Below are positions 8,282 to 16,848 of a DNA stretch of 64,000 nt, piece by piece. Every line of letters starts with the position of its first letter. Position 1 is the stretch's first letter. Below the pieces are notes generated by a model. The model was not told the origin of the DNA. It was given only the letters and a program-made list of their open reading frames with translations, and did not search any database. The position numbers and the translations under genes were made by a program. Origin of the DNA: Streptomyces sp. WM6386 (GTDB lineage Bacteria; Actinomycetota; Actinomycetes; Streptomycetales; Streptomycetaceae); contig NZ_JXTE01000016.1 in NCBI RefSeq assembly GCF_000972385.1, positions 1 through 64,000 of the forward strand, written 5' to 3'.

Positions 8282-9877
8282 GTGACGGGTGCGTACGGCA
8301 GCAGACGGGAGTTCCTGCGGACGGTGGGTGTCGCGGGCGGGGCCGGGATGCTCTGGGCGACCATGGGGGCGCTCGGGCTCGCCCCCGACGCACGGGCGGC
8401 GCAGCCGGGACCGGCGTATGTCCCGCCGCGCGCGGGCGACTTCACCGGTGGCCGCAAGGCGCCGCGGGTGGTCGTCCTGGGCGCCGGCATCGCGGGTCTG
8501 ACCACGGCGTACGAGCTGGCCAAGGCCGGTTACGAGTGCCGCATCCTGGAGGCCAAGCCCCGTCCGGGCGGCCGCAACTGGACGGTGCGCTCGGGCACCG
8601 AGGAGCGCGAGCTGGACGGCGGGACCCAGCGGGCGGAGTTCTCCGCGGGGCAGTATCTGAACGCGGGCCCCGCCCGGATCGCGCAGCACATGGTCACGCT
8701 CGACTACTGCCGCGAACTGGGCGTCCCCATCGAGCCGTTCGCGAACCAGAACGGTGACGCCTACGTCCATCTGGACCAGATCGGCGCCCCGCTGCGGCAC
8801 CGCACGGCGAAGGCCGACGCGCACGGCTATGTGTCGGAACTGCTGGCCAAGGCGGTCGACCGAGGCGCGCTGGACAAGGAGCTGACCGCCGAGGACCGCG
8901 AGCGGCTGCTGGCGTTCCTCGGTGACTTCGGCGCCATCGGCAAACGTGCGGACGACCGGGCGTACCGGGGCGGCCCCCGCCGCGGCTACCGTGTCCCGCC
9001 GGGCGCCGCCGGTGTGACGGGTGAGCCGTACGGTCCGCTGCCGTCGCTGTCGGAGTACTTCGCCCGGGGCACCGGCCGCTATCTCTCCTTCGAGGTCGAC
9101 TACGACCAGGCGATGATGATGTTCCAGCCGGTCGGCGGCATGGACCGGATCGTGCGGGCCTTCGTGGACCGGGTCGGCGAAAGCCGGATCTCCTACGGGT
9201 CCGTGGTCCGGGAGATCCGCGACCGCGCCGCCGGGGTCGAGGTGCGGTACACGGACGCGCGCGGCCGGGAGCGGGTCGAGCGGGCCGACTTCTGCGTGGC
9301 GGCGCTGCCGCCCCACGTCCTGGCACGTACCGCGCACAACCTCGGATCCGCCGTGCGGTCGGCGCTGCGGACGCCCGCGCCCCTGGCGGTCGGCAAGCTG
9401 GGTCTGGAGTACCGGCGGCGCTGGTGGGAGGAGGACCACCGGATCTACGGCGGGATCACGGAGACGGATCTGCCGTTGACGCATGTCTGGTACCCCTCGC
9501 ACGGTTTCCACTCCGAGCGCGGGGTGCTGGTGGGGTACTACCACTACCGCCAGGACGCCCTGGACTTCGGGAAGTTGGCGCCGCGTGAGCGCATCGCGCG
9601 GGCCGTCGCGCTCGGCGAGCGCATCCACGGTCCGGCCCATCGCGAGGAGCTGGCCTCGGGCTTCGCCGTCGCCTGGCACCTGATCCCGCACATCGAGGGC
9701 GGCTGGATCGAGTGGCCGGAGAACTCCGGAGCCGCCTACGACCTGCTGAACGAGCCTGCGGGGCGGGTGTACTTCGCCGGTGACTGGCTCACCCACTACA
9801 TCAGCTGGCAGGCCGGAGCCATCGGTTCCGCCCGGCGCGCGGTGTCGCTGCTGCACGAGAGGTCGGTACAGGCATGA
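8282..9877 (+). CDS. Tat-exported flavin L-amino-acid oxidase
   Basis: 531 aa. GTG 8282 has GGAGG 5 nt upstream. The N-terminus has a twin-arginine signal (SRREFLRTVGVAGGAGML, cleavage near ARA-AQPG). Then come the FAD dinucleotide motif VVVLGAGIAGLTTAYELA, the flavin-contacting GGRNWTVRSG, and the C-terminal AGDWLTHYISWQAGAI region typical of amine oxidase family LAAOs. Such enzymes oxidise L-amino acids to keto acids with ammonia and hydrogen peroxide, here outside the cytoplasmic membrane after folded export. Its stop overlaps the start of a 35-aa gene (ATGA). It may act on an amino acid made or moved by the neighbouring cluster (inference). Confidence 0.88.
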   Translation: MTGAYGSRREFLRTVGVAGGAGMLWATMGALGLAPDARAAQPGPAYVPPRAGDFTGGRKAPRVVVLGAGIAGLTTAYELAKAGYECRILEAKPRPGGRNWTVRSGTEERELDGGTQRAEFSAGQYLNAGPARIAQHMVTLDYCRELGVPIEPFANQNGDAYVHLDQIGAPLRHRTAKADAHGYVSELLAKAVDRGALDKELTAEDRERLLAFLGDFGAIGKRADDRAYRGGPRRGYRVPPGAAGVTGEPYGPLPSLSEYFARGTGRYLSFEVDYDQAMMMFQPVGGMDRIVRAFVDRVGESRISYGSVVREIRDRAAGVEVRYTDARGRERVERADFCVAALPPHVLARTAHNLGSAVRSALRTPAPLAVGKLGLEYRRRWWEEDHRIYGGITETDLPLTHVWYPSHGFHSERGVLVGYYHYRQDALDFGKLAPRERIARAVALGERIHGPAHREELASGFAVAWHLIPHIEGGWIEWPENSGAAYDLLNEPAGRVYFAGDWLTHYISWQAGAIGSARRAVSLLHERSVQA

Positions 9878-9981
9878 GCGGGTTCACGGCTCCGCGCCGG
9901 CTGCTGACCAGGGCCGGGCTCTGGCTGCGGCGCGTCAACCGGCGACTGGAGGAGCTGTACCAGTCCATGACGTACCTCTGA
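9874..9981 (+). CDS. 35-aa basic peptide translationally coupled to the oxidase
   Basis: The ATG at 9874 overlaps the oxidase stop in an ATGA motif. The product opens MSGFTAPRRLL, continues through RAGLWLRRVNRRLEELY and ends QSMTYL. It is strongly basic and could form one amphipathic helix. I recognise no family. The coupling and Streptomyces-like codon use argue that it is translated rather than chance. It could be an accessory or stability factor for the oxidase; that is speculative. Confidence 0.55.
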   Translation: MSGFTAPRRLLTRAGLWLRRVNRRLEELYQSMTYL

Positions 9982-10131
9982 CCTCGACGCCCGGATTCCG
10001 CTTCTGAGGCCCGAAACCGCTTTCCCGTAGGGGATTTGATGGCTCGTCAGGACATCTCTCCTATCGGCTTGTTCTGCTGTCTTGCGACCGCTTATGGGGG
10101 ATTGGCGTCCCAGCATGTGGTCGTTGGATTG

Positions 10132-10152
10132 AAGGATCGTTGAACGATCCTT
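10132..10152. promoter_or_regulatory. Perfect 21-bp palindrome, likely operator for the metY operon
   Basis: AAGGATCGTT-G-AACGATCCTT is a perfect 10-bp inverted repeat around one central base, 55 bp before the metY start. Exact dyads of this size are typical of dimeric repressors (TetR, GntR, MarR or Lrp type). I see no riboswitch-like structure in the 225-bp leader. Confidence 0.65.
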
Positions 10153-10206
10153 AAGTTCTCTCGCTGTCACCCACACCATCCCCACAGCCCGAAAGGGGCT
10201 CTCTTC

Positions 10207-11541
10207 ATGCTGTCCACCGACGAAGCGGCACTGTTCGAGAACCGCGGCTACGCCCGCCGCGAATCGGCGACCATCCAGGGCGGCCGGCACGTCCGCATGG
10301 GCGTCAACCCGCCGCTCATCACGCCGATCTACATGACGGCCGCCTACGAGTTCCCCAACGCCGACATGGCGGCCGGCCTCTTCGGCCTGGAGGGCAACGG
10401 GCACGCCTACACCCGGCTCGGCAACCCCACCCTGAACGTCCTCGAAGAGCGCATGGCCCAGATCGACGGCGGTGTCGCGGGCCTGGCCACGGCCTCGGGA
10501 CACGCGGCGGTGACGCTCGCGATCCTCAACCTCGTGGAGGCCGGGGACAACATCGTCTCCTCCAACGAACTCTTCGGCGGCATCTGGAGCCTGCTGGGCG
10601 CCACCCTGAAACGGCTCGGCATCGAGACCCGGTTCGTCAGCCCCGCCGACCCGAAGAACTTCGAGGAGGCCACCGACGACCGCACCCGGCTCTACTTCGG
10701 CGAGACCCTGCCCAACCCGCGGCTGCGGATCTTCCCCATCGGCGAGGTCGCCGAGATCGGTCAGCGCTACGGCATCCCGCTGATCATGGACAACACCCTG
10801 CAGCCGTTCACCTGCCGCCCCTTCGAGTTCGGCGCCGCTGTCACCGTCTACTCGGGCACCAAATACCTGGGCGGCCACGGCTCGGCGATCGGCGGCATCA
10901 TCGTCGACAGCGGCAACTTCGACTGGAACAACTCCCCCCGCCACCCGCAGATGACCCAGCCCGACCCCGCGTACGGCAACGTCGTCTGGGGCGAGGAGTG
11001 CCGCAAGCTCCCCGACACCCGGGGCCGCAGCAGCTACCTCTTCAAGGCCCGCGAGACCCTGCTGCGCGACCTCGGTCTGTGCATGAGCCCCTTCAACGCC
11101 TTCCTCATCCTCCAGGGCATCGAGACACTGCCGCTGCGCATGCCCGCCCACTCGGCCAACGCCCTCAGGGTCGCCGAGTTCCTCGTGGGCCACCCCAAGG
11201 TCTCCCTGGTGCGCCACCCGAGCCTCGCCGAGGGAACCGAGCTCGACCAGGTCAAGCGGTACCTGGGCGGCGAGTTCGGACCGATGGTGATGGTCGAGCT
11301 GGAGGGCGGGCGCACCGCCGGAGCCCGGTTCATCGAGGGGCTCAAGCTGTTCTCGCACGTCACCAACGTCGGCGACGTCCGCTCCCTGGCCACCCACCCC
11401 GCCTCCACCACCCACGCCCACCTGCCCGAGAAGGACCTGCTCGGCGCCGGCATCACCCAGGGCTCGGTTCGTCTCGCGGTCGGCCTGGAGCACGCCGACG
11501 ACCTGATCCACGACCTCGACCAGGCTCTGGCCGCCGTCTGA
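10207..11541 (+). CDS. metY: O-acetylhomoserine aminocarboxypropyltransferase (MetY-type Cys/Met metabolism PLP enzyme)
   Basis: 444 aa, the length of the MetY branch. It has the ESATIQGG and YTRLGNPT segments near the N-terminus, the SGHAAVTLAILNL loop and the PLP lysine in YSGTKYLGGHG (K219). MetY uses O-acetylhomoserine and a nucleophile, normally sulfide or methanethiol, to make homocysteine or methionine; relatives in natural-product pathways use other nucleophiles. It is followed by metX after 35 bp and preceded by a perfect palindrome. Its own start has GAAAGGGG upstream. The surroundings (hom, ask, nitrate genes) make an unusual nucleophile possible. Confidence 0.9.
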   Translation: MLSTDEAALFENRGYARRESATIQGGRHVRMGVNPPLITPIYMTAAYEFPNADMAAGLFGLEGNGHAYTRLGNPTLNVLEERMAQIDGGVAGLATASGHAAVTLAILNLVEAGDNIVSSNELFGGIWSLLGATLKRLGIETRFVSPADPKNFEEATDDRTRLYFGETLPNPRLRIFPIGEVAEIGQRYGIPLIMDNTLQPFTCRPFEFGAAVTVYSGTKYLGGHGSAIGGIIVDSGNFDWNNSPRHPQMTQPDPAYGNVVWGEECRKLPDTRGRSSYLFKARETLLRDLGLCMSPFNAFLILQGIETLPLRMPAHSANALRVAEFLVGHPKVSLVRHPSLAEGTELDQVKRYLGGEFGPMVMVELEGGRTAGARFIEGLKLFSHVTNVGDVRSLATHPASTTHAHLPEKDLLGAGITQGSVRLAVGLEHADDLIHDLDQALAAV

Positions 11542-11576
11542 CTCCGCCGCACCGCACACGACTTCAGGGGGAAACT

Positions 11577-12746
11577 GTGGTGTTCACGGGCTGGCCCGCG
11601 CCGACCGGAAAACATCTGTCACTCGCGATGCCCTTCCCGGGCGACCGTCCGTTACAGCTGTCCTCGGGGGCCCGGCTCGGCCCGGTGCAGGTGGCGTACG
11701 AGACCTACGGCCGGCTCAACGACGCCCGCGACAACGCGGTGTTCGTCTGTCACGCCCTGACCGGCGACTCGCACCCGGCACGGCACCACACCGACGACAC
11801 GCCGGGCTGGTGGGAGACGATGGTCGGCCCCGGCAGACCGGTGGACACCCACCGGTACTTCGTGATCTGCGCGAACGTCGTGGGCGGCTGCGCGGGCACC
11901 ACAGGACCGTGGGCCACCGGGCCCGACGGAGCGCCGTACGGGGAGGCGTTCCCCGAGGTCACGGTCGCCGACATGGTCGGCGTCCATCGCGCGCTGCTCG
12001 CCGGGCTGGGGGTCCGCCGGCTGCGCGCCGTCGTCGGCGGCTCGCTCGGCGGCATGCAGACCCTGGAGTGGCTGCTGCGCCACCCCCAGGACGCGGAGGG
12101 GTTCGCGGTCGTCGCGGCCACCGCACGGCAGAGCGCCGACAACCTCGCCTGGAACGCGGTCGCCCGGCACGCCATCCGCAGCAGCGCGGCCGTCGCCGCG
12201 GGGCCCGTACGGGAGGCCGGGCTGCGGGCCGGGCTCGGCACGGCGCGGATGATCGCCCATCTCACGTATCTCTCGGAGCAGTCGCTGCACCGCAAGTTCG
12301 GGCGCGCGCCGCGCAAAGGGGGCACGCGCACCCATCCGTCCTCCCTGGTCCAGGGCGACTTCGCGGTCGAGAGCTATCTGGAGCACCAGGCGGACAAGTT
12401 CCTGCGCCGCTTCGACCCCCGCAGCTATCTCCAACTCATCGGCGCCATGGACCACTTCGACGCCTTCGCGGTGCCCGACCGGCTGAACTCCGCCGCCGCG
12501 GCGCCCGCCGTCCTGCTCTACAGCTTCGCGTCCGACCGGCTCTTCGGCCCCGAGCACAGCGACCACATCAAGGCCGAACTCGCGGCGCGCGGCCTGGCCG
12601 CCCGGCACGAGCGGGACGAGACGAGCGACATCGGGAACGACGCGTTCCTGCTGGACGTGCCCGGCTTCCTCGCCACCGCGGACCGGTTCCTGAAGGACCT
12701 GGACCTGCGCTCCTGCGCCCGCCGCGACGACCTCGTCACCAGCTGA
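11577..12746 (+). CDS. metX: Homoserine O-acetyltransferase homologue with catalytic His replaced
   Basis: 389 aa, GTG start at 11577 with AGGGGGA just upstream. An alpha/beta-hydrolase of the MetX type: HALTGDSH near the N-terminus, ANVVGGCAGTTGP, and the nucleophile serine in GGSLGGMQ (S156). In characterised MetX enzymes the triad His lies in a GHDAFL motif. Here the codon is AAC, giving GNDAFL with Asn354. This should impair normal acyl transfer, unless another residue substitutes or the protein now does something else. The context (metY before, hom after) still fits O-acetylhomoserine formation. A one-base change CAC to AAC explains it. Confidence 0.85.
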   Translation: MVFTGWPAPTGKHLSLAMPFPGDRPLQLSSGARLGPVQVAYETYGRLNDARDNAVFVCHALTGDSHPARHHTDDTPGWWETMVGPGRPVDTHRYFVICANVVGGCAGTTGPWATGPDGAPYGEAFPEVTVADMVGVHRALLAGLGVRRLRAVVGGSLGGMQTLEWLLRHPQDAEGFAVVAATARQSADNLAWNAVARHAIRSSAAVAAGPVREAGLRAGLGTARMIAHLTYLSEQSLHRKFGRAPRKGGTRTHPSSLVQGDFAVESYLEHQADKFLRRFDPRSYLQLIGAMDHFDAFAVPDRLNSAAAAPAVLLYSFASDRLFGPEHSDHIKAELAARGLAARHERDETSDIGNDAFLLDVPGFLATADRFLKDLDLRSCARRDDLVTS

Positions 12747-12782
12747 CCCCGCCCCCTGACCGACCACACGAAAGAAGAAGAC

Positions 12783-14108
12783 ATGAGTTCCAGCCATCGC
12801 ATCGGCGTGGCACAGGGAACGGCGCTGTACGTCGGCGCGGTCCTCGGCGGGGGCGTGCTCGCACTGCCCGCCCTGACGGCCCGTGAGGCGGGTCCGGCCT
12901 CCCTGGTGGCCTGGGCCCTGATGGTCGCCTTCTGCGTCCCGATCGCCAGCGCGTTCGCCTCCCTCGGCATGCGCTACCCCGACGGCGGCGGGGTCGCCAC
13001 CTACGCCGCCAAGGCGTTCGGCCCCCGCACCTCCGCCCCCGTGGGCTGGCTCTTCTACTTCGCCGTCCCCGTGGGCACGGCGAGCGCCGCCATCGTCGGC
13101 GGCTCCTACGTCGCCGACGCCCTCGGCGGCGGCTACCTGATGTCGCTCGCCGTGGCGGCCACCCTGCTGTTCGGCGCCTACGTCAGCAACTGGCTGGGCC
13201 TGAAGCTCTCCGGCGGGCTGCAACTGCTGCTCGTCGGGATGCTCGCCGCCCTCATGGTGGTGGCCATCGCCGTCGCCGCACCGGACTCGCACAGCGAGAA
13301 CTTCACCCCGTTCGCCCCGCACGGATGGCTCGCCGTCGGCCACGCCGCGACCCTGCTCTTCTTCGCCTTCTCCGGCTGGGAAGCGGTCTCCCACCTGTCC
13401 GGCGAGTTCTCCAACCCGCGCCGCCAGCTGCCCATCGTCACCGGCCTGACCGTCGTCGTCGTCGCCGTCCTGTACCTGGGCGTGGCCACCACGTCGATGG
13501 CCGTGCTCGGCTCGGACCCGGAGCGCGGCTCGGTGCCGCTGACCCTGCTCCTGGAGCGGGGCATCGGCGACTCCGCCCGCGCCGTCACCGCCGTGGCGGC
13601 CGCCCTGCTCACCTTCGCCACCGTCAACGCCTACATCGCGGGCGGCTCCCGGCTCGGCGCGGCCCTCGGCCGGGACGGCGACCTGCCCCGCGCACTCGGC
13701 AAGGGCAACCGCGCGGGCGAGATCCCCAAGCGCAGCCTCGTCGTCCTCGCCTCGCTCACGGCCGTCCTGCTGATCTGCGCCGCCGTCCTGGACATCCGGC
13801 TCGACCCGATCATGACCGCGGCCTCGGCGTGCTTCGTCGCGGTGTACGTCGCCGGGCTCTCGGCCGCGGTCAAGCTGCTGCGCGGCAGCACCTTCGGACG
13901 GCTGGGCGCGGTCGTCTCGCTCGTCGCGGTCCTGGTCGTCTTCTGCTTCTTCGGCTGGTACCTGCTGCTGCCCGTGGGCCTCGTCATCGGCGCGAAGGTC
14001 TTCCAGCACTTCACGGGCGAGGGCGGGCCCGCGGCCGGGCCGGACGCCGTGGACGCGGCCGAGGCCGCCGAGGAGAGCCGCCCGTCCTCGGAACCGGTCG
14101 CCGGCTGA
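12783..14108 (+). CDS. APC-family amino acid permease
   Basis: 441 aa, about twelve hydrophobic segments. The N-terminus has the APC-type unwound helix 1 (VAQGTALYVGAVLGGGVLALPAL), followed by a SGWEAVSHLSGEF motif in helix 6 as in YjeH/ArcD-like transporters. The tail is short and acidic (DAVDAAEAAEE). ATG 12783 follows AAAGAAGAAG. It lies inside the metY-metX-hom block, so it probably exports or imports an aspartate/methionine-family amino acid; direction and substrate are not shown by the sequence. Confidence 0.85.
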   Translation: MSSSHRIGVAQGTALYVGAVLGGGVLALPALTAREAGPASLVAWALMVAFCVPIASAFASLGMRYPDGGGVATYAAKAFGPRTSAPVGWLFYFAVPVGTASAAIVGGSYVADALGGGYLMSLAVAATLLFGAYVSNWLGLKLSGGLQLLLVGMLAALMVVAIAVAAPDSHSENFTPFAPHGWLAVGHAATLLFFAFSGWEAVSHLSGEFSNPRRQLPIVTGLTVVVVAVLYLGVATTSMAVLGSDPERGSVPLTLLLERGIGDSARAVTAVAAALLTFATVNAYIAGGSRLGAALGRDGDLPRALGKGNRAGEIPKRSLVVLASLTAVLLICAAVLDIRLDPIMTAASACFVAVYVAGLSAAVKLLRGSTFGRLGAVVSLVAVLVVFCFFGWYLLLPVGLVIGAKVFQHFTGEGGPAAGPDAVDAAEAAEESRPSSEPVAG

Positions 14109-14176
14109 ACCACACGGGCCGCGCCCGAGCGGCCGGCCCGTCCGGCGGAACATCCACGACCACTGGGGGAACACAC

Positions 14177-15481
14177 ATGAAACGCACCACGGGGGCGCTC
14201 CGCGTCGCCCTGCTGGGGCACGGCACCGTGGGCGCCGAGACGGCCCGCGCCCTGACCGGGCGCACCGCCGAACTGGCCGCCCGGATCGGCACACCCGTCG
14301 AACTCGCCGGGATCGCCCTGCGCCGGCCACGGACCCTGCCCGGCATCGACAGCTCCCTGATCACCACCGACGCCCAGGCCCTCGTGTCGCGGGGGGACAT
14401 CGACGTGGTCGTCGAGCTGATCGGCGGCGTCGAGCCGGCCCGCTCACTGGTCGTCGCGGCCATGGAGGCCGGGGCGTCCGTGGTCACCGCGAACAAGGCG
14501 CTGATCGCGAGCGAGGGCGTCGACCTGCACCGCATCGCCCGCAAGCAGGGCGTCGGCCTCGCCTACGAGGCGGCCGTCGCGGGCGCGGTGCCGGTGCTGC
14601 GCCCGCTGCGCCAGTCGCTGGCCGGCGACCGGCTGCGGCGGGTGACCGGCATCGTCAACGGCACGACCAACTTCATCCTGGACCGGATGACCGGGTCGGG
14701 CGGCACGTTCCAGGGCGCCCTGCACGAGGCCCAGCGCCTCGGCTACGCGGAGGCCGATCCCACGGCCGACGTCTGCGGCGCGGACGCCGCGGCGAAGATG
14801 GCGATCGTCGCACGCCTCGCCTTCGACACCGAACTGCCCTTCGACGACGTGCACTTCGAGGGCATCACCCACATCGGCCCGGGCGACATCGCCCATGCCG
14901 AGGCCAACGGCTGTGTGATCAAACTCGTCGGGATCTGCGACCGCACACCGGACGGCGTCAACGCCCGTGTCCACCCCATGCTGATCCCGCGGGACCACCC
15001 GCTGGCCGGGGTCCGGGACGCGAACAACGGCATCCTCGTCGAGGCCGAGGCGGCCGGCGAGCTGATGTTCCACGGGGCGGGGGCGGGCGGCCTCGCCACC
15101 TCCAGCGCCGTACTCGGCGACCTCGTGGAGCTGTGCCGCGACCGGGTCGCGGGGACGGGCACGGCACCGGCCGACTTCTCCCAGGTGCTGCCCGTCAGAC
15201 CGGTGGCACAGGTGGCCGCCCGCTACCACGTCAGCATGTTCGTCACCGACGAGCCCGGCGTTCTCTCGCAGGTCAGCGCGGTCTTCGCCGAGCACGGGGT
15301 GTCGCTGGAGACCGTACGGCAGGAGGGTCTGGGCGCCGAGGCCGAGCTGGCGCTCGTCACCCACCGGGCCACCGACGCCGCCGTCACCGAGGTGCTCGCC
15401 CGGCTCCGCAGACACCCCTCCACGCGGGGTGTCATCCGCAGCATCCGTCTCCTGGACTCCCGGAAGGGGCCCGCGAGTTGA
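14177..15481 (+). CDS. hom: Homoserine dehydrogenase with ACT domain
   Basis: 434 aa. It reduces aspartate semialdehyde to homoserine. Visible: the Rossmann GHGTVGAETA, TANKALIAS, catalytic AYEAAVAGAVPV, NGTTNFIL, the YAEADPTADVCGADAAAK region with the proton-shuttle residues, the nucleotide loop GAGAGGLATSSAVLGDL, and a C-terminal ACT domain (SMFVTDEPGVLSQV) for end-product feedback. ATG 14177 follows GGGGGAAC. Its stop overlaps the TTG start of the nitrate transporter, so it is the first gene of a fully overlapping five-partner run. Key residues look intact. Confidence 0.92.
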   Translation: MKRTTGALRVALLGHGTVGAETARALTGRTAELAARIGTPVELAGIALRRPRTLPGIDSSLITTDAQALVSRGDIDVVVELIGGVEPARSLVVAAMEAGASVVTANKALIASEGVDLHRIARKQGVGLAYEAAVAGAVPVLRPLRQSLAGDRLRRVTGIVNGTTNFILDRMTGSGGTFQGALHEAQRLGYAEADPTADVCGADAAAKMAIVARLAFDTELPFDDVHFEGITHIGPGDIAHAEANGCVIKLVGICDRTPDGVNARVHPMLIPRDHPLAGVRDANNGILVEAEAAGELMFHGAGAGGLATSSAVLGDLVELCRDRVAGTGTAPADFSQVLPVRPVAQVAARYHVSMFVTDEPGVLSQVSAVFAEHGVSLETVRQEGLGAEAELALVTHRATDAAVTEVLARLRRHPSTRGVIRSIRLLDSRKGPAS

Positions 15482-16848
15482 GCACCGAACTGCGTGCTCC
15501 GGCCCCCTCCGCACCCGAGACCGAGGTCGCCGTCGGGAGCCGGGGCCGCTGGATCGAGCACTGGGAACCGGGCGACGCCGCGTTCTGGCGGGACACCGGG
15601 CGACGGGTGGCCCGGCGCAATCTGATCTGGTCGGTTCTCTGCGAACACCTGGGCTTCACCGTCTGGACGCTGTGGAGCGTCGTCACCGTGGAGCTCTCGG
15701 ACCGGCACTTCACCGCCGACCAGCTCTTCTGGCTGGTCGCGCTGCCGAGCCTGGTCGGCGCGGTGCTGCGGATCCCGTACACCTTCGCGCCCGCCCGGTA
15801 CGGGGGCCGCAACTGGACCGTCGTCAGCACCCTGTTGCTGCTGGTCCCGGCGATCCTGCTGGCCCTCGCCCTCTCCGATCCGGCGACGCCTTACTGGTTC
15901 TTCCTGGTGTGCGCGGCGAGCGCGGGTGCGGGCGGCGGCAACTTCGCCTCCAGCATGGCCAACATCACGCACTTCTACCCCGACTCCCGGCAGGGCGCGG
16001 CCCTCGGCCTCAACGCCGCGGGCGGCAACGTGGGTGTCAGCTCGGTGCAGTTGGTGATCCCGTTCGTCATCGCGACCTTCGGGCTCACCGCCGCCGGTCT
16101 CGTCTGGATCCCGCTGGTGCTCCTCGCCGCGCTCGGCGCCCTGCTGGGCATGGACAACCTGCGGACGGCGGGCGCGGCACCGGAACGGCGGTTCGCGGCG
16201 GCCAAGGCGGGCCAGACCTGGCTGGTCGCCGTCCTCTACATCGGTACGTTCGGTTCGTTCGTCGGCTTCTCGACCGCGCTGCCGCTGCTACTGACCGTGG
16301 AGTTCCCGCACACGGCCGCCGTCCACTACGCCTTCCTGGGCGCGCTCATCGGCTCGTGCGCCCGGCCGCTGGGCGGCATGCTCGCCGACCGGTGCGGCGG
16401 GGCCGTCATCACGCTGGTGAACTTCCTGTGCATGGCGGGGAGTTCCCTGCTGGCCTGGGCCGCCCTGCGCACGCACTCCTACAGCGGGTTCCTGCTCTCC
16501 TTCCTGCTGCTGTTCCTCACCGCGGGCATCGGCAACGGATCCACGTACCGGCTGATCCCGTCCCTCTTCATCGCCCGCGCCCTGCGTGCCACCGGCCCCG
16601 GGGACGCCGGGGAGCGCCGCGCCCAGGGGCGCCGGACGGCGGCCGCCGCGCTCGGGCTGGTCTCCGCCGTCGGCGCGCTGGGCGGCTTCCTCGTCAACCG
16701 GGCACTGGGTACGTCGATCGGCGCGACCGGTGACTCCGGGTCCGCGCTGCTGGCCTTCACCGCCTACTACCTGCTGTGCACCGCCCTGACCTGGGCCTGC
16801 TGGCGGCAACTGCGCGGCGGGGAACGGGAACGGGCCGACGATGAGTGA
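15478..16848 (+). CDS. narK: NarK-type nitrate/nitrite transporter (MFS)
   Basis: 456 aa, twelve predicted helices. Both nitrate signatures of the NNP family are present: GAGGGNFASSMANITHFYP and LNAAGGNVGVSSVQL. The N-terminal ELSTELR...WEPGDAAFW region is usual for actinobacterial NarK. The start is a TTG at 15478 forming TTGA with the hom stop, with a GGAAGGGG ribosome-binding site upstream. The gene ends 8 bp inside nasA. It would import nitrate (or exchange nitrite) for the reductase genes that follow. Confidence 0.88.
   Translation: MSTELRAPAPSAPETEVAVGSRGRWIEHWEPGDAAFWRDTGRRVARRNLIWSVLCEHLGFTVWTLWSVVTVELSDRHFTADQLFWLVALPSLVGAVLRIPYTFAPARYGGRNWTVVSTLLLLVPAILLALALSDPATPYWFFLVCAASAGAGGGNFASSMANITHFYPDSRQGAALGLNAAGGNVGVSSVQLVIPFVIATFGLTAAGLVWIPLVLLAALGALLGMDNLRTAGAAPERRFAAAKAGQTWLVAVLYIGTFGSFVGFSTALPLLLTVEFPHTAAVHYAFLGALIGSCARPLGGMLADRCGGAVITLVNFLCMAGSSLLAWAALRTHSYSGFLLSFLLLFLTAGIGNGSTYRLIPSLFIARALRATGPGDAGERRAQGRRTAAAALGLVSAVGALGGFLVNRALGTSIGATGDSGSALLAFTAYYLLCTALTWACWRQLRGGERERADDE

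Noticed and set aside
9982..10206. SAM or other riboswitch upstream of metY
   Set aside because: No recognisable conserved core; the only clear structure is a DNA-type palindrome.
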